Source of the DNA: Bacteroides congonensis
Lineage (GTDB): Bacteria > Bacteroidota > Bacteroidia > Bacteroidales > Bacteroidaceae
DNA: 64,000 nt
Assembly (NCBI RefSeq): GCF_900130125.1
Contig: NZ_FQXY01000007.1
Span: 186,001 to 250,000 of the forward strand
Reading direction: 5' to 3'
Below the pieces are notes generated by a model, which did no database searches, was not told the DNA's origin, and saw only the letters and a list, made by a program, of their open reading frames with translations. A program made the position numbers and the translations under genes. Shown here piece by piece: positions 26,407 through 36,224 of this stretch. Position 1 is the first letter of the stretch. The number at the start of each line of letters is the position of its first letter.

Positions 26407-27936
26407 CTATTTCAACTCTGTCATAGAAATTTCCGCTATATAGAAATCCAGGTTAGCCACACTATTATAGCCGAAACCTATATAGAAATCTGCCAATGCT
26501 TTATCTGTTGCTTCACGAGATTCATCCGCCGTATGCCCAAATGGATCCTTTACCATTTTGGAAAAATCAAAATCCAATGTCTGTACTTGATAGGTATCTT
26601 TGAGATTCACTTGTCGAAATCCATTATAACCTCCAGAAGCTGTCTTATCAGAAGCAACAAATACAGCAGTATTTAAATCCGTACCATTTGCATTCTGGAT
26701 AAAACACCTGAGATTCTTACCATCCGTTCCTTTTACTTTCAACGTGATTCTATATTTTGTCCTTTTCGCATTCTTCATACGATAGCCCATATAATAAGTA
26801 AACCACGATTTCTTGTCGATATAAGTAGTATGAATAACATTATGCCCTATTGTTTCATCTCTTTCTACGACAGATTTCAAAAGACTTTCGTCCGGAGTTG
26901 CATTATTTCTTGTATAGAACCACGTACCTTCTTCCATTTTACCTAACGGGTCGTTTAAGCCATACACCATTGTTCCCAACGGTAAATCTTCAATCAAGGT
27001 TCCGATTAAGTTCTCACTTCCGGCCACTTCATTATTACTGCCATTCCCCCAATCACCAATCGGTTCTTCATCGGTAACAACCTCTATTTTGTTAAGTCCC
27101 ACCGTGACACTGCAAGTATATCGCATTCCCGGTTTCAGTTCACTTATCTCTTCAGTCAAGTTCCACTGATATTCCCGATTCATCTTAGGTAATCTGATGC
27201 TGGCAACATGGTTATCATCCATAACCGCAGGAAATACTTGGCCGGAAGCTCCATTGGCATCTTCTAAAGCCACAAAACTAATATCTTTTACCTCAGTAAC
27301 CGCCTCAAACTGTCCCGATACTAAATTAAAATCCGCTTTTGTATTCATTCCGGCAACAGTGATAACCGATTCTTCCAAATATTGATCCGTGACGCCATCT
27401 CCCGCAATCAACTTAAATACAACTTCCGACAATACAGGACGGAGTTCAAAAGTCACCCTATTATTATCCTTGCTTACCCCCTTACCATTGCCGGCATATA
27501 AAAAGCTAAAATTAGCAGCGGCTGCCTGATTGCCTACATTCAACGGATACCTGTCATCCCTCAAATCCTCTTTCCATGGATAGTAAGCAATAATATCCAC
27601 TTTACTGCCATCTTGCGGATAATAAAGTACATCCTCTTTGGCAGTCGGAGTAAAATAGCCCAATGGTTCCACAGTTGTCTGGTATTGCACATTCTGATAA
27701 GGTGCCACACACTCAGATGTATTCTCTTTCAGCATATACATGCCGACAAACTTACCTGCTTTCCAGATTTCTCCTTCAGCATCCGGATCAAAAGTATAAG
27801 CTTTACCGGACAATACAGCCGGAATCTGTTCCAACTGACTGTCTTCCGCATCACTATTTTCACATCCACAGAAAAAGGATGCGATAAACATTCCTGTAAT
27901 TATATGGAATAACTTATTTTTCATATTGGTATTCAT
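26407..27936 (-). CDS. Fimbrillin-like lipoprotein with C-terminal beta-sandwich module, locus A
   Basis: Lipoprotein of 509 residues; the lipobox FCGC lies near residue 25, and an internal Met5 is an equally good start. Residues about 35-310 are fimbrillin-like (YYPWKEDLRD, DNNRVTFELRPVLSEVVFKL). Residues about 340-509 form a separate module with the pattern GHNVIHT-KSWFTYYMGYRM-YRITLKVKGT-LDFDFSKMVKDP. The same module ends the locus B homologue (56376-57872) and occurs alone in 57902-58603. Its beta-rich pattern, W and Y residues and PUL context suggest a carbohydrate-binding domain. It follows the lyase gene by 22 bp. Likely a surface glycan-binding protein; no activity can be assigned. 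Confidence 0.75.
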   Translation of the reverse strand: MNTNMKNKLFHIITGMFIASFFCGCENSDAEDSQLEQIPAVLSGKAYTFDPDAEGEIWKAGKFVGMYMLKENTSECVAPYQNVQYQTTVEPLGYFTPTAKEDVLYYPQDGSKVDIIAYYPWKEDLRDDRYPLNVGNQAAAANFSFLYAGNGKGVSKDNNRVTFELRPVLSEVVFKLIAGDGVTDQYLEESVITVAGMNTKADFNLVSGQFEAVTEVKDISFVALEDANGASGQVFPAVMDDNHVASIRLPKMNREYQWNLTEEISELKPGMRYTCSVTVGLNKIEVVTDEEPIGDWGNGSNNEVAGSENLIGTLIEDLPLGTMVYGLNDPLGKMEEGTWFYTRNNATPDESLLKSVVERDETIGHNVIHTTYIDKKSWFTYYMGYRMKNAKRTKYRITLKVKGTDGKNLRCFIQNANGTDLNTAVFVASDKTASGGYNGFRQVNLKDTYQVQTLDFDFSKMVKDPFGHTADESREATDKALADFYIGFGYNSVANLDFYIAEISMTELK

Positions 27937-27958
27937 TTAAAAGTTTATCATTCATTGT

Positions 27959-30406
27959 CTATAAATCCACCGTCACAGATTTGCCGCACAACATACCTTG
28001 CGGCATATTTACTGTTATCCGTTTACCGCCATAATTGACTGTGATTTCCTTACAATCCGGATTCATCGTCGCATCTGTAACAGACAATTTATCCTTATCT
28101 ATCAATATTGCGCATGGAGCCGAAACAGACAATTCTCCGCGAGAAGTCTTCAATCCTGTTCCCTCTTTATAAAAGACCGCTTCCACCACTTCACCGTTAT
28201 TATTTTCAACAGCCTGTACCAGCGTATCATTACGTAATACCTGAAAAGGCAACTTATCCATCGGCATTCCATCGCCGGCATACACTACATAACCATAAGT
28301 GTCATCCACCGGAGTCCGAGAATGGTCTATCCACAAGCGAAGAATATCCACTTGTCCGGGCAAGTCCTTTTTTCCTTTGTTGGAACCATTCCGTCCCACC
28401 CAGTCCGTTTTTTTAGTCTCATACACAAAAGAAGCATTCCGGGTATATTCGGGCAATATAGTATAAGAAAATTTACCTTTTTGCGTCACCCACACAGGCT
28501 TGCCACCCACAAAAAATGACCATACTCCCTTTCCTACCGGTATTTGCTTACCATCCTGCATCGCCAATACATCACTTTCGTGCAATGTCTGGTCAATTGT
28601 CGTGCGAATCGTTCCTTCCATCTGCGGATTCAAGTTAGTGATGCCGGCTCCTAAAGCTATCATATAATCTCCCAACATGAAATAAGATTTGTAAGCCTTT
28701 ACCCCATAAAGGACTTCATTTTTCCGGATATTATTTCCTTTATCATTCACACCTTCCTTTTCCGAAGCATTCATTTTCTCAAGAAGATACCCAGCAACAG
28801 CATTCTCTCCTCCATTCGTAGCCGCAGCGGCAAAATTATGCTTACTGCAATACCCACGCCAGTTAGTAACCGGTACCAGTTTGTCCATTCCTTCTCTTGC
28901 CGTAACTCCCGGTGTAGCGGTCACATCCCAGGCACCAATCACCTTTGCATACTCGTTCCCATTTCTCTGAAACAAAGTCATGCCATCCGTAGGATAGAAA
29001 TTATAAGCATCAGCAAACCCGGAAGCACTTTCAAGACCATCACAGCGGACGGATGACATATTCACGAAAATGTGGTAACGTTCATTTTTCTTTATCAACT
29101 TATCATTATTAAAGAACCAGCGCGTCCCGCTATATAATCCGGCAGGATAACCATTCATATTAATATTCCGCTGTTCCGCTTCTTTCTTGAAACTGTTCAG
29201 TTCATTCTGCTGCCGGGCATCAAAAGAGTCCGACCAGTCTTTCAACAACTGTCTCGCTATACCCAAAGAACGGATATCCCTTTTATCGGGATTATATTGG
29301 GCAGTATTTCTATCTAAATACGGCAACGGATACCCTTTATAATAGAACCAGTTGCTACCCTCTATATAATTAAACAACGTTTCTACATTATCTTTGTCCA
29401 GTTTACTTTCCCAAAGAGTATTCTTTAGAGAAGTCAGCATGCCAAGGGCACTTAATGTACCGTCAATAGGATATCCCCAGATCAAGCACTGCATTCCGTG
29501 TCCCCAGCCGGCTCCGTCTGCCGTACAACCTTCCGTCCAAAAAGCCTCATCATAGACAGACTGTGCCGTACATCCGATTCCCCGTTTTGCCACTTCAGCC
29601 AGTAGCTCAATCATCGGTACCGACTGATACATCACCGCTACCGGAAGCAATGACCGATATGCCAATGCGTTGCCACCTACCCACCATACATGCTGACGGA
29701 AACGCTCAATCTGCACTACATTCTTATCCGTTTCATCGTGTCGAAGCGGTTGTGTCCACGCCTGCAACCCCAATACTTTCAGCATATCACAAACATCCGC
29801 CAATTCCCGGTCTTTATTTTTTCCGGTTTCTACCTTATCCATTTGTTTCAAAAAACAAAAATAAGTATTAACCGCTGCTGTGGGAATGGCAAAACAGGAA
29901 GCATGAAAACGATGTACCCTATTACTGCGGCTCACCTCCAGATTACCATAATGAAGGATTGCTTTCTGACACTTTTTAAACACTTTCTTATCCAAAGAGT
30001 ATCCCATACGGTCGGTACGGAACTCTTCCGCTACCTTCCAGATACGAAAGAACGCATCAGACAGAAGTTCTCCAATAGCTCCCTGGTCTTTACCCGCCAT
30101 CACTTGTTGTTCTCTTTCTTCCAGGTCAGCGAAATGACCGTCATCCTGCCAGTTAGCGAGAATGTCCGACAATGGCATAACACGCTTCAACTCATGGCCG
30201 CGGTAAGGAGTGACAGCATAAAAATCACGAAAATGCTTTAGTCCTTTCTCCTTTTCCGCATCCAGTGAAGTCCGTTGCGCTTCTTCAAAATAACGGTGAT
30301 AATTATCAAAAGCCAATTGCCTTTCCGCATTCTGTGCAGACACCGACGAAACGGCAAAAAGAGCGGCCACTACATATAAATACTTCAATCTCACCATAGT
30401 CCTCAT
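27959..30406 (-). CDS. PL8-superfamily polysaccharide lyase, divergent, locus A
   Basis: Secreted lyase of 815 residues with signal peptide (SVSAQN near 25), an alpha/alpha toroid (about 30-390) and super-sandwich beta domains to the end. Aligning key residues by spacing gives Asn246 (GGNALAY), His303 and Tyr312 nine apart (DGAGWGHG...GYP), and Arg366 54 after the tyrosine. These intervals equal those of the canonical PL8 lyase at 42978-44999. The sequence around them differs (GWGHG instead of SFHQHG), so it could be PL8 or another toroid family such as PL29. It overlaps the DUF5017 gene by ATGA. It should cut uronic-acid chains by beta-elimination in the periplasm or at the surface. Confidence 0.8.
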   Translation of the reverse strand: MRTMVRLKYLYVVAALFAVSSVSAQNAERQLAFDNYHRYFEEAQRTSLDAEKEKGLKHFRDFYAVTPYRGHELKRVMPLSDILANWQDDGHFADLEEREQQVMAGKDQGAIGELLSDAFFRIWKVAEEFRTDRMGYSLDKKVFKKCQKAILHYGNLEVSRSNRVHRFHASCFAIPTAAVNTYFCFLKQMDKVETGKNKDRELADVCDMLKVLGLQAWTQPLRHDETDKNVVQIERFRQHVWWVGGNALAYRSLLPVAVMYQSVPMIELLAEVAKRGIGCTAQSVYDEAFWTEGCTADGAGWGHGMQCLIWGYPIDGTLSALGMLTSLKNTLWESKLDKDNVETLFNYIEGSNWFYYKGYPLPYLDRNTAQYNPDKRDIRSLGIARQLLKDWSDSFDARQQNELNSFKKEAEQRNINMNGYPAGLYSGTRWFFNNDKLIKKNERYHIFVNMSSVRCDGLESASGFADAYNFYPTDGMTLFQRNGNEYAKVIGAWDVTATPGVTAREGMDKLVPVTNWRGYCSKHNFAAAATNGGENAVAGYLLEKMNASEKEGVNDKGNNIRKNEVLYGVKAYKSYFMLGDYMIALGAGITNLNPQMEGTIRTTIDQTLHESDVLAMQDGKQIPVGKGVWSFFVGGKPVWVTQKGKFSYTILPEYTRNASFVYETKKTDWVGRNGSNKGKKDLPGQVDILRLWIDHSRTPVDDTYGYVVYAGDGMPMDKLPFQVLRNDTLVQAVENNNGEVVEAVFYKEGTGLKTSRGELSVSAPCAILIDKDKLSVTDATMNPDCKEITVNYGGKRITVNMPQGMLCGKSVTVDL

Positions 30407-31332
30407 CTTTCTTTAACTGTTATTTTTACCTCTCTTACTACACTTTCCACATTCCACATATTGGCATTACGCGCTACGAACGTCACGATATATTCACCCG
30501 GAGTCATATATTTATACGTGTATGAAGAAGCAGTCATATCTAATGATTTGATGGGCGTTCCTTCGTCAGGAGAAACAGCCGAAGGATCCAGTTGTTTACT
30601 GATAGCCCATATTTCAGCCGGAAGTCCTGTATTATCCGCTGAAGGCTGAAACAGAAGCCTTGTCGCACTCGGATTATAATTCCCTGCCGGTTTCCCTTTC
30701 GGAAATACATAAGTAAAACCAAATTCTTTTTCAGGATTAGTCATCTTGATTTCCTGTCCTTCCACCGTTTTTGTCAGCGTCAAAGGCTCAATATCAAAAC
30801 GGGGTTGGTATTCTTCTGAAGCCGGTGTTTCATACCGGAAAGCCAAATAGAACTTTTTATCCATATAACCGGATAAATCCCCATTATCAGTAACAGTTTC
30901 AGTAGTTACATTCGGGCATGTAGGGACTCTCCATCCACCTTCTCCGGAAAGTTCTGTCCAGGTAGCTTCCTCAATACCTTCAGCAGTGCAAAGTCCTTTA
31001 AAATCTTCCGATACATAAATATGCATATTGGCACGATTCTGATAAGAGGGTTTTGTATATACTTGCTTCATCGTGTACGACAAATTCATAGACTCCACAT
31101 CCACCTTCAAGCGATCCTTATTGGCATATTTGCAACCATCTTCACCCGAATAGAACACGATATAATCAGGATTTCCATCAAAATCAAATGTCACTTCATC
31201 CCCTACATATATCTCTTGTTGTTCATTGCGGAGATTCACATCAAAATCAATTCCATCTACAGTATCAGCATTACAAGAGGCTAATAAACCGCCTGCAAGC
31301 AATAACCACACATATATATTTATCTTTTTCAT
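30403..31332 (-). CDS. DUF5017 lipoprotein, probable surface glycan-binding protein, locus A
   Basis: Lipoprotein of 309 residues, lipobox ASC near residue 20. The conserved N-terminal part VGDEVTFDFDGNPDYIVFYSGE is typical of DUF5017 proteins, which stand next to SusD in Bacteroides loci, for instance in chondroitin/hyaluronan loci. A PKD-like ending (TPGEYIVTFVARNANMW) suggests a C-terminal immunoglobulin-like fold. It starts 17 bp after SusD and is coupled to the lyase gene. Locus B has a paralogue (55372-56331) with the same layout. Role in holding glycan for SusCD uptake is inferred from position. Confidence 0.83.
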   Translation of the reverse strand: MKKINIYVWLLLAGGLLASCNADTVDGIDFDVNLRNEQQEIYVGDEVTFDFDGNPDYIVFYSGEDGCKYANKDRLKVDVESMNLSYTMKQVYTKPSYQNRANMHIYVSEDFKGLCTAEGIEEATWTELSGEGGWRVPTCPNVTTETVTDNGDLSGYMDKKFYLAFRYETPASEEYQPRFDIEPLTLTKTVEGQEIKMTNPEKEFGFTYVFPKGKPAGNYNPSATRLLFQPSADNTGLPAEIWAISKQLDPSAVSPDEGTPIKSLDMTASSYTYKYMTPGEYIVTFVARNANMWNVESVVREVKITVKER

Positions 31333-31349
31333 AATGTTACTTTTAAGAA

Positions 31350-32972
31350 TTACCAGTTTTCATTTTGTCCACACGTCGGGTTCGTGTTCAATTCAGCTTG
31401 GGGAATAGGAAGATACAAATGTTTCTCTTCCAGATTAATAGCCGGAACAGCTTTTACATTTGTCAAATCATACCCTATTCTGCTTCCATTTTCATCAGTT
31501 GCCTGTTCTTTCAGCAACCGTATCCGGCTAAAGAAATAATCTTTCCCATACCGGCGCAGTTCCATATGGCGCGGCACTTCAAAGCATAATTCCCGTGCAC
31601 GCTCTTCGCGCACAAACTCCCGAAAATCTCCTACTCCGCTAAAGTCACTTAAAGAAACCAAAGTCGCTCCGGCACGTCCACGCACGTCATTCACTGCATC
31701 GACTGCTTCCTGGGTAGGCCCGCCATTTACTTCATTGGCACATTCAGCTATCATAAGCAATACGTCGGCATAACGCATTACCGGAAAATTAATAGAAGAG
31801 TTATTACGTGCCCACGGGCGTACCGGATCATATTCCGCTCTCCATTTACCCGGATTTCCATCTTCCTTTTTAGCTTTTTCCGCATCAGTAAAAGGAGTCT
31901 TTACGGCTTTATTGTCTTTCGTCTGATAAGTATAATCTCCAAAATTCCACCATTTACGTGCATCTTCTTCTTCATACATCTTAAAAAGGATACGTGTCCC
32001 ATCATACCAGGCATAGGCAAAAGGGGTGTCAGGATCAGTCTGAAGTCCCTGGCTGATGCCGAGATACAATCCCACTTTACCGCTTTCGTTTGTTTTATCC
32101 AGCCCATTTCCATAGAATTCCACCTCAAACATACTCTCCCGGTGAGTCAAATCGTACTTATTGGAACACATATTTATAAACATGGCACGATATCCGTTCA
32201 CACCGTCCGTTTCGGGATAGAGTTCATGAAGCTTGCTCTTTTTTACCTCACGTGCCCATTTCAATGCTTCTCCCCATGTGTCCGCTTCTACCGGATAACC
32301 AGCTTCCCACATATATGCACGAGCTAACAATGCTTGTACAGTTGTCTTTGAAATACGTCCCGAAGCATTCAGTTCATCCGCCGGACGACATGCCTGTTCC
32401 GCATCCAGTAAATCCTGAATAATTTGTTTATATATTGCAGATTGCGGAGATTTTTTCAGTTGTTGCTGAGAAAGGTCACGCACCACTTCCAAACGTAAAG
32501 GTACTTCACCCCAGAACGCTACCAAATTCATATAATAGAGAGCACGCAACGCTTTCGCTTCTCCGATAAACATCGCTTTTTTCTGTTTGCCGCCGCACTC
32601 TTCTTCGGTACGGGATTCAATCGCGGGAATGTAGTCATTCGCCCGGTTGATGCCCTCGTATAAATCCTTCCATGTAGTCTCGATGCTGGCATCCGTATTA
32701 TTGTAATTATAAGTGGAAACCTGGACATTGTCTATTCCATACGAACGATTATAGACGCATATATCAGTACCAGCATCCAAGTCAGCCCACAGGTTCTGTC
32801 CGTAAGTTCCCACTGCCCCCAATTTGTCATAAACTCCTGTAAGCCCTGCCATACACGTTGTTTCGTCATGATAGAGGTTGTTCTCATCCAAGCTTCCATA
32901 CACCTCTGTATCCAGAAAATTGCAAGACGAGAAAGCTAAAGCTGTTATTGCTATATATATTATTTTTTTCAT
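31350..32972 (-). CDS. SusD-family nutrient-binding outer-membrane lipoprotein, locus A
   Basis: Extracellular lid of the SusC channel, 540 residues. Lipobox SSC lies near residue 16. Typical SusD features are the helical TPR core (EAKALRALYYMNLVAFWGEVPL), the region PVMRYADVLLMIAECANEV, REFVREERARELCFE, and the closing segment YLPIPQAELNTNPTCGQNENW. It follows SusC by 23 bp. Paralogue of the locus B SusD (53687-55342), with similar length and identical landmarks. Substrate is presumably the uronic-acid glycan cut by the neighbouring lyases. Confidence 0.95.
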   Translation of the reverse strand: MKKIIYIAITALAFSSCNFLDTEVYGSLDENNLYHDETTCMAGLTGVYDKLGAVGTYGQNLWADLDAGTDICVYNRSYGIDNVQVSTYNYNNTDASIETTWKDLYEGINRANDYIPAIESRTEEECGGKQKKAMFIGEAKALRALYYMNLVAFWGEVPLRLEVVRDLSQQQLKKSPQSAIYKQIIQDLLDAEQACRPADELNASGRISKTTVQALLARAYMWEAGYPVEADTWGEALKWAREVKKSKLHELYPETDGVNGYRAMFINMCSNKYDLTHRESMFEVEFYGNGLDKTNESGKVGLYLGISQGLQTDPDTPFAYAWYDGTRILFKMYEEEDARKWWNFGDYTYQTKDNKAVKTPFTDAEKAKKEDGNPGKWRAEYDPVRPWARNNSSINFPVMRYADVLLMIAECANEVNGGPTQEAVDAVNDVRGRAGATLVSLSDFSGVGDFREFVREERARELCFEVPRHMELRRYGKDYFFSRIRLLKEQATDENGSRIGYDLTNVKAVPAINLEEKHLYLPIPQAELNTNPTCGQNENW

Positions 32973-32995
32973 GATATTCTCCTGTTTATAACTAG

Positions 32996-35900
32996 TTATA
33001 ATCCTAATTTCACACCAAAAGTATATGAAGTCGTTTTGGGATAAGCCGAATAATCGAATCCGCGTGTCAATGCAGAGTTGCGGGTAGAGACTTCCGGGTC
33101 ATAACCGGTATATTTCGTCCATGTCCACAAGTTCTGTCCGCTCACGTAGAGTCGTAAAGAAGAGATTCCCAAACGTTTAATCAATTTTACGGGGAAATTA
33201 TATCCCAGTTGCACATTCTTCAAACGAAGGAATGAAGCATCTTCCACCACTCTGCTTGTATTGATATTACCGATATCCCCTTTCACCCGGCACAGATAGT
33301 TCGTATAATTACCCTCCGTATAGGTACCGTCGCCATTATCAATACGTGGTGTCCAATGGTCTTTTGCCGACGCCAACAGGTTTGAATTTCTGGACGTCAT
33401 GTTTTCCAACTTATAACGGTTGTAGTTAATCACATCATTACCATACGACCACTGGAAGAAAACACTTAAGTCGAAACCCTTATATTCAAAGTTATTAGTA
33501 AAACCACCGATATGCACCGGAAGTCCGTGTCCGATCACCGTCTGATCTTCCGGTGTCACCTTTCCGTCTCCGTTCACATCACGCAACTTCATGTCACCCG
33601 GCTGAATATTATTACGATCCTTCGTATTGTTAGGAATACCATCTTTCAACACGAACACTCCCGGAGATACCTCATTGAAGTCCGAATATTGATAAACCCC
33701 GTCATACACATACCCATACATTTCTGAAATCGGATGGCCGACACGGGCAATATAAAGATTCTGAATGGTAGGATATTGAATGTTGGATACCCAAAAATCC
33801 TGATCACCGGAAAGTCCTGTTATCTTACTCTTATTGAAAGAGATGTTGAAACCTGTCGTCCATTTGAAACGTCCCTTTCCGCCAACGAAGTTTACGGTAT
33901 TGAAAGCAAATTCCAACCCGCGGTTGCGAATACTGCCAATATTCTGCTGCACCTTGTTGAAGCCCAGCGATAAAGGAACTTCCGCATCCAATAAGAGGTC
34001 TTTGGTTTCTTTATTATAAATATCTACCTGACCGGTAATTCGATTATTAAGGAATCCGAAGTCCAATCCGATATTCGTTTGATAAGTAGTCTCCCACTTC
34101 ATGTTCTTATTAGCCATTTGCGAAATATAGATGGCAGGATTGTCTATGTTATTGCCAAAAGCGTAATTCTGATCACCTAGGAACAACAATTGGGACGGAT
34201 AATTCTTATACGTATTACAGTTACCGGTAGCTCCCCAGCCCGCTCTCAGTTTCAGGTTCGACAACCAGGTACGGGTTCCTTTCATAAACCTCTCTTCCGA
34301 AATACGCCATCCGAAAGAACCGGAAGGAAAGTATCCCCATTTGTGATAAGGGAAACGGGAAGTTCCGTCGGCACGCACGGTCGCCGTCAATAAATAACGC
34401 GATTTCCAGTCATAATTGAAACGGGCGAAATAAGAAGCAATCCGGTCATCGAAATTTGTAGAAGTCAATTTATCCGGCGTACCGTTAGATATTCCCCAGA
34501 AACCAAGCGCGTCCCACGGTACCATAGAAGAACTGGCACCCAGCACTGATACGTTTTTGCTATTCAAAGAACCACCCAACATAGCCGATATATTATGTCC
34601 TTTTACTTTTCTACGATAAGTCAATGTATATTCGTTCGACCATCCCGTCCACTCTTTATAAGAAAAGTTTCCATTCGAGTGTTTGGCGGAATATTTAGGA
34701 TCTCCCCAGTAAGTATCCGCATTATTATAGGCCTCGCTGCGATCCGTACGCCAGTTGTAGGCAAAAGTAGCCCTAAACACCAGATTTTTGGCAATATCCC
34801 AATTCAGATAAGCATTCATGCTCAATTGCCGGCTTAATGTCTTCGAATACATATTCTCAATCGTTTTCACCGGATTATAAGGATAGTTCGGGTCTTGTTG
34901 CATCAAATCGTCCTGCACTTTATCCGGATCGGTATAATATACCGGTTGATAGGCCAATACCTGATAAAGAAAATATTGTGTGGCTCCACCTCCGCCTTGT
35001 GAAGGGGCCGACCCCTTGGAAGTATTATTTGAAAAATTAAAAGTAAGCCCCGCTTTCACTTTCTTTGAAATCTGCTGGTCGAGTGTAGCACGAGCTTTCA
35101 GGCTCTCATAAGATGAGTTGACAATAATTCCCTGTTGATTATAATAAGAGATACTCGAACTATACTTGGTACTTTTGGTACCGCCGCTCAAAGCAATGTG
35201 ATGATTGGTCATCGGTGCGGAACGGAACACTTTATCCTGCCAGTTGATGGAAGGGATATTCGCATAATCTTCCAACACCCGGTTACGCCCCAAAGTTTCA
35301 TCATACCGATAAAAGGTTCTTGCCATCTCCGAAGCAGTCTGCGCTTCTTCCTGAAAAGCTACATAATCCTGTCCTTCCAGCAACTTCAAGAATTTCGGTT
35401 TAGCCTGATAGGTGATATATCCGTCGTATGTGACACGCGGCGCACTTTCCATACCACGTTTGGTAGTGATAATGATCACTCCATTAGCACCACGAGCACC
35501 ATAAATAGCCGTTGCGGACGCATCCTTCAAGACGTCGATAGATTCAATATCATTCGGATTCATTGCAGCCGGATTGGCATCTTCCGTAGCAAAACCGTCA
35601 ATCACATACAAAGGACTGCCATCCGACGTTTCGGAAATACTATTACTACCACGAATGACAATATTAGCCTGCGAACCGGGTTGCCCGTCACCTGTGACTA
35701 CCTGTACTCCGGCAATACGGCCTCCCAAAGCCTGGTCGAAAGAAAGCACCTGGCTCTTGTTCAGATCCCCCATATCTACTTTGGCTACCGAACCGGTCAA
35801 ATCACTTTTCTTCACTGTTGCATACCCTACGGCAACTACCTCATCCAATTGTACTCCGTCTTCTTTCATCACCACAGTCAGCGTTTTCTTGTTTCCGACA

Positions 35901-36160
35901 GTCACTTCTTTTGTAGCATATCCGATAAAAGAGAACACCAGCACGGAAGATTGTTTAGGGACAGATACCTTGAAATTTCCGTTCAGGTCTGTTATCGTTC
36001 CCGTTTTTCCTCCTTTTACAGTCACATTAGCCCCGATAATGGGTTCGTTCGATTCGTCCATCACCTTTCCACTGACCGAAATCTGTGCAAAAGAGAAGGC
36101 AAAGGAACAAAGCGCCAATAATAATAAACTGACACGTTTCATACTTTGTCGATTTTTCAT
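32996..36160 (-). CDS. SusC-family TonB-dependent receptor, locus A
   Basis: Outer-membrane oligosaccharide importer of 1054 residues. A signal peptide (cleavage near FAQIS, residue 26) is followed by a carboxypeptidase-regulatory-like domain (about 28-100), the TonB box LDEVVAVGYATVKKSDLTGSV near 104, a plug domain with VLKDASATAIYGARGANGV, and a 22-strand barrel ending in SYTFGVKLGL. It forms an operon with the GH88 gene 64 bp upstream and SusD downstream. Strong similarity to the locus B SusC (50461-53661), especially in the plug, shows the two loci arose by duplication or from related donors. Confidence 0.96.
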   Translation of the reverse strand: MKNRQSMKRVSLLLLALCSFAFSFAQISVSGKVMDESNEPIIGANVTVKGGKTGTITDLNGNFKVSVPKQSSVLVFSFIGYATKEVTVGNKKTLTVVMKEDGVQLDEVVAVGYATVKKSDLTGSVAKVDMGDLNKSQVLSFDQALGGRIAGVQVVTGDGQPGSQANIVIRGSNSISETSDGSPLYVIDGFATEDANPAAMNPNDIESIDVLKDASATAIYGARGANGVIIITTKRGMESAPRVTYDGYITYQAKPKFLKLLEGQDYVAFQEEAQTASEMARTFYRYDETLGRNRVLEDYANIPSINWQDKVFRSAPMTNHHIALSGGTKSTKYSSSISYYNQQGIIVNSSYESLKARATLDQQISKKVKAGLTFNFSNNTSKGSAPSQGGGGATQYFLYQVLAYQPVYYTDPDKVQDDLMQQDPNYPYNPVKTIENMYSKTLSRQLSMNAYLNWDIAKNLVFRATFAYNWRTDRSEAYNNADTYWGDPKYSAKHSNGNFSYKEWTGWSNEYTLTYRRKVKGHNISAMLGGSLNSKNVSVLGASSSMVPWDALGFWGISNGTPDKLTSTNFDDRIASYFARFNYDWKSRYLLTATVRADGTSRFPYHKWGYFPSGSFGWRISEERFMKGTRTWLSNLKLRAGWGATGNCNTYKNYPSQLLFLGDQNYAFGNNIDNPAIYISQMANKNMKWETTYQTNIGLDFGFLNNRITGQVDIYNKETKDLLLDAEVPLSLGFNKVQQNIGSIRNRGLEFAFNTVNFVGGKGRFKWTTGFNISFNKSKITGLSGDQDFWVSNIQYPTIQNLYIARVGHPISEMYGYVYDGVYQYSDFNEVSPGVFVLKDGIPNNTKDRNNIQPGDMKLRDVNGDGKVTPEDQTVIGHGLPVHIGGFTNNFEYKGFDLSVFFQWSYGNDVINYNRYKLENMTSRNSNLLASAKDHWTPRIDNGDGTYTEGNYTNYLCRVKGDIGNINTSRVVEDASFLRLKNVQLGYNFPVKLIKRLGISSLRLYVSGQNLWTWTKYTGYDPEVSTRNSALTRGFDYSAYPKTTSYTFGVKLGL

Positions 36161-36224
36161 AATACGATTGTTCTAATTAATGCAAATTCGTTTTTTTACT
36201 TCAATTGTTATCCCGAAAACCAAT

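Noticed and set aside
35135..36121. 328-codon plus-strand reading frame
   Set aside because: Antisense to the locus A SusC plug region; low-complexity composition and no start signals.
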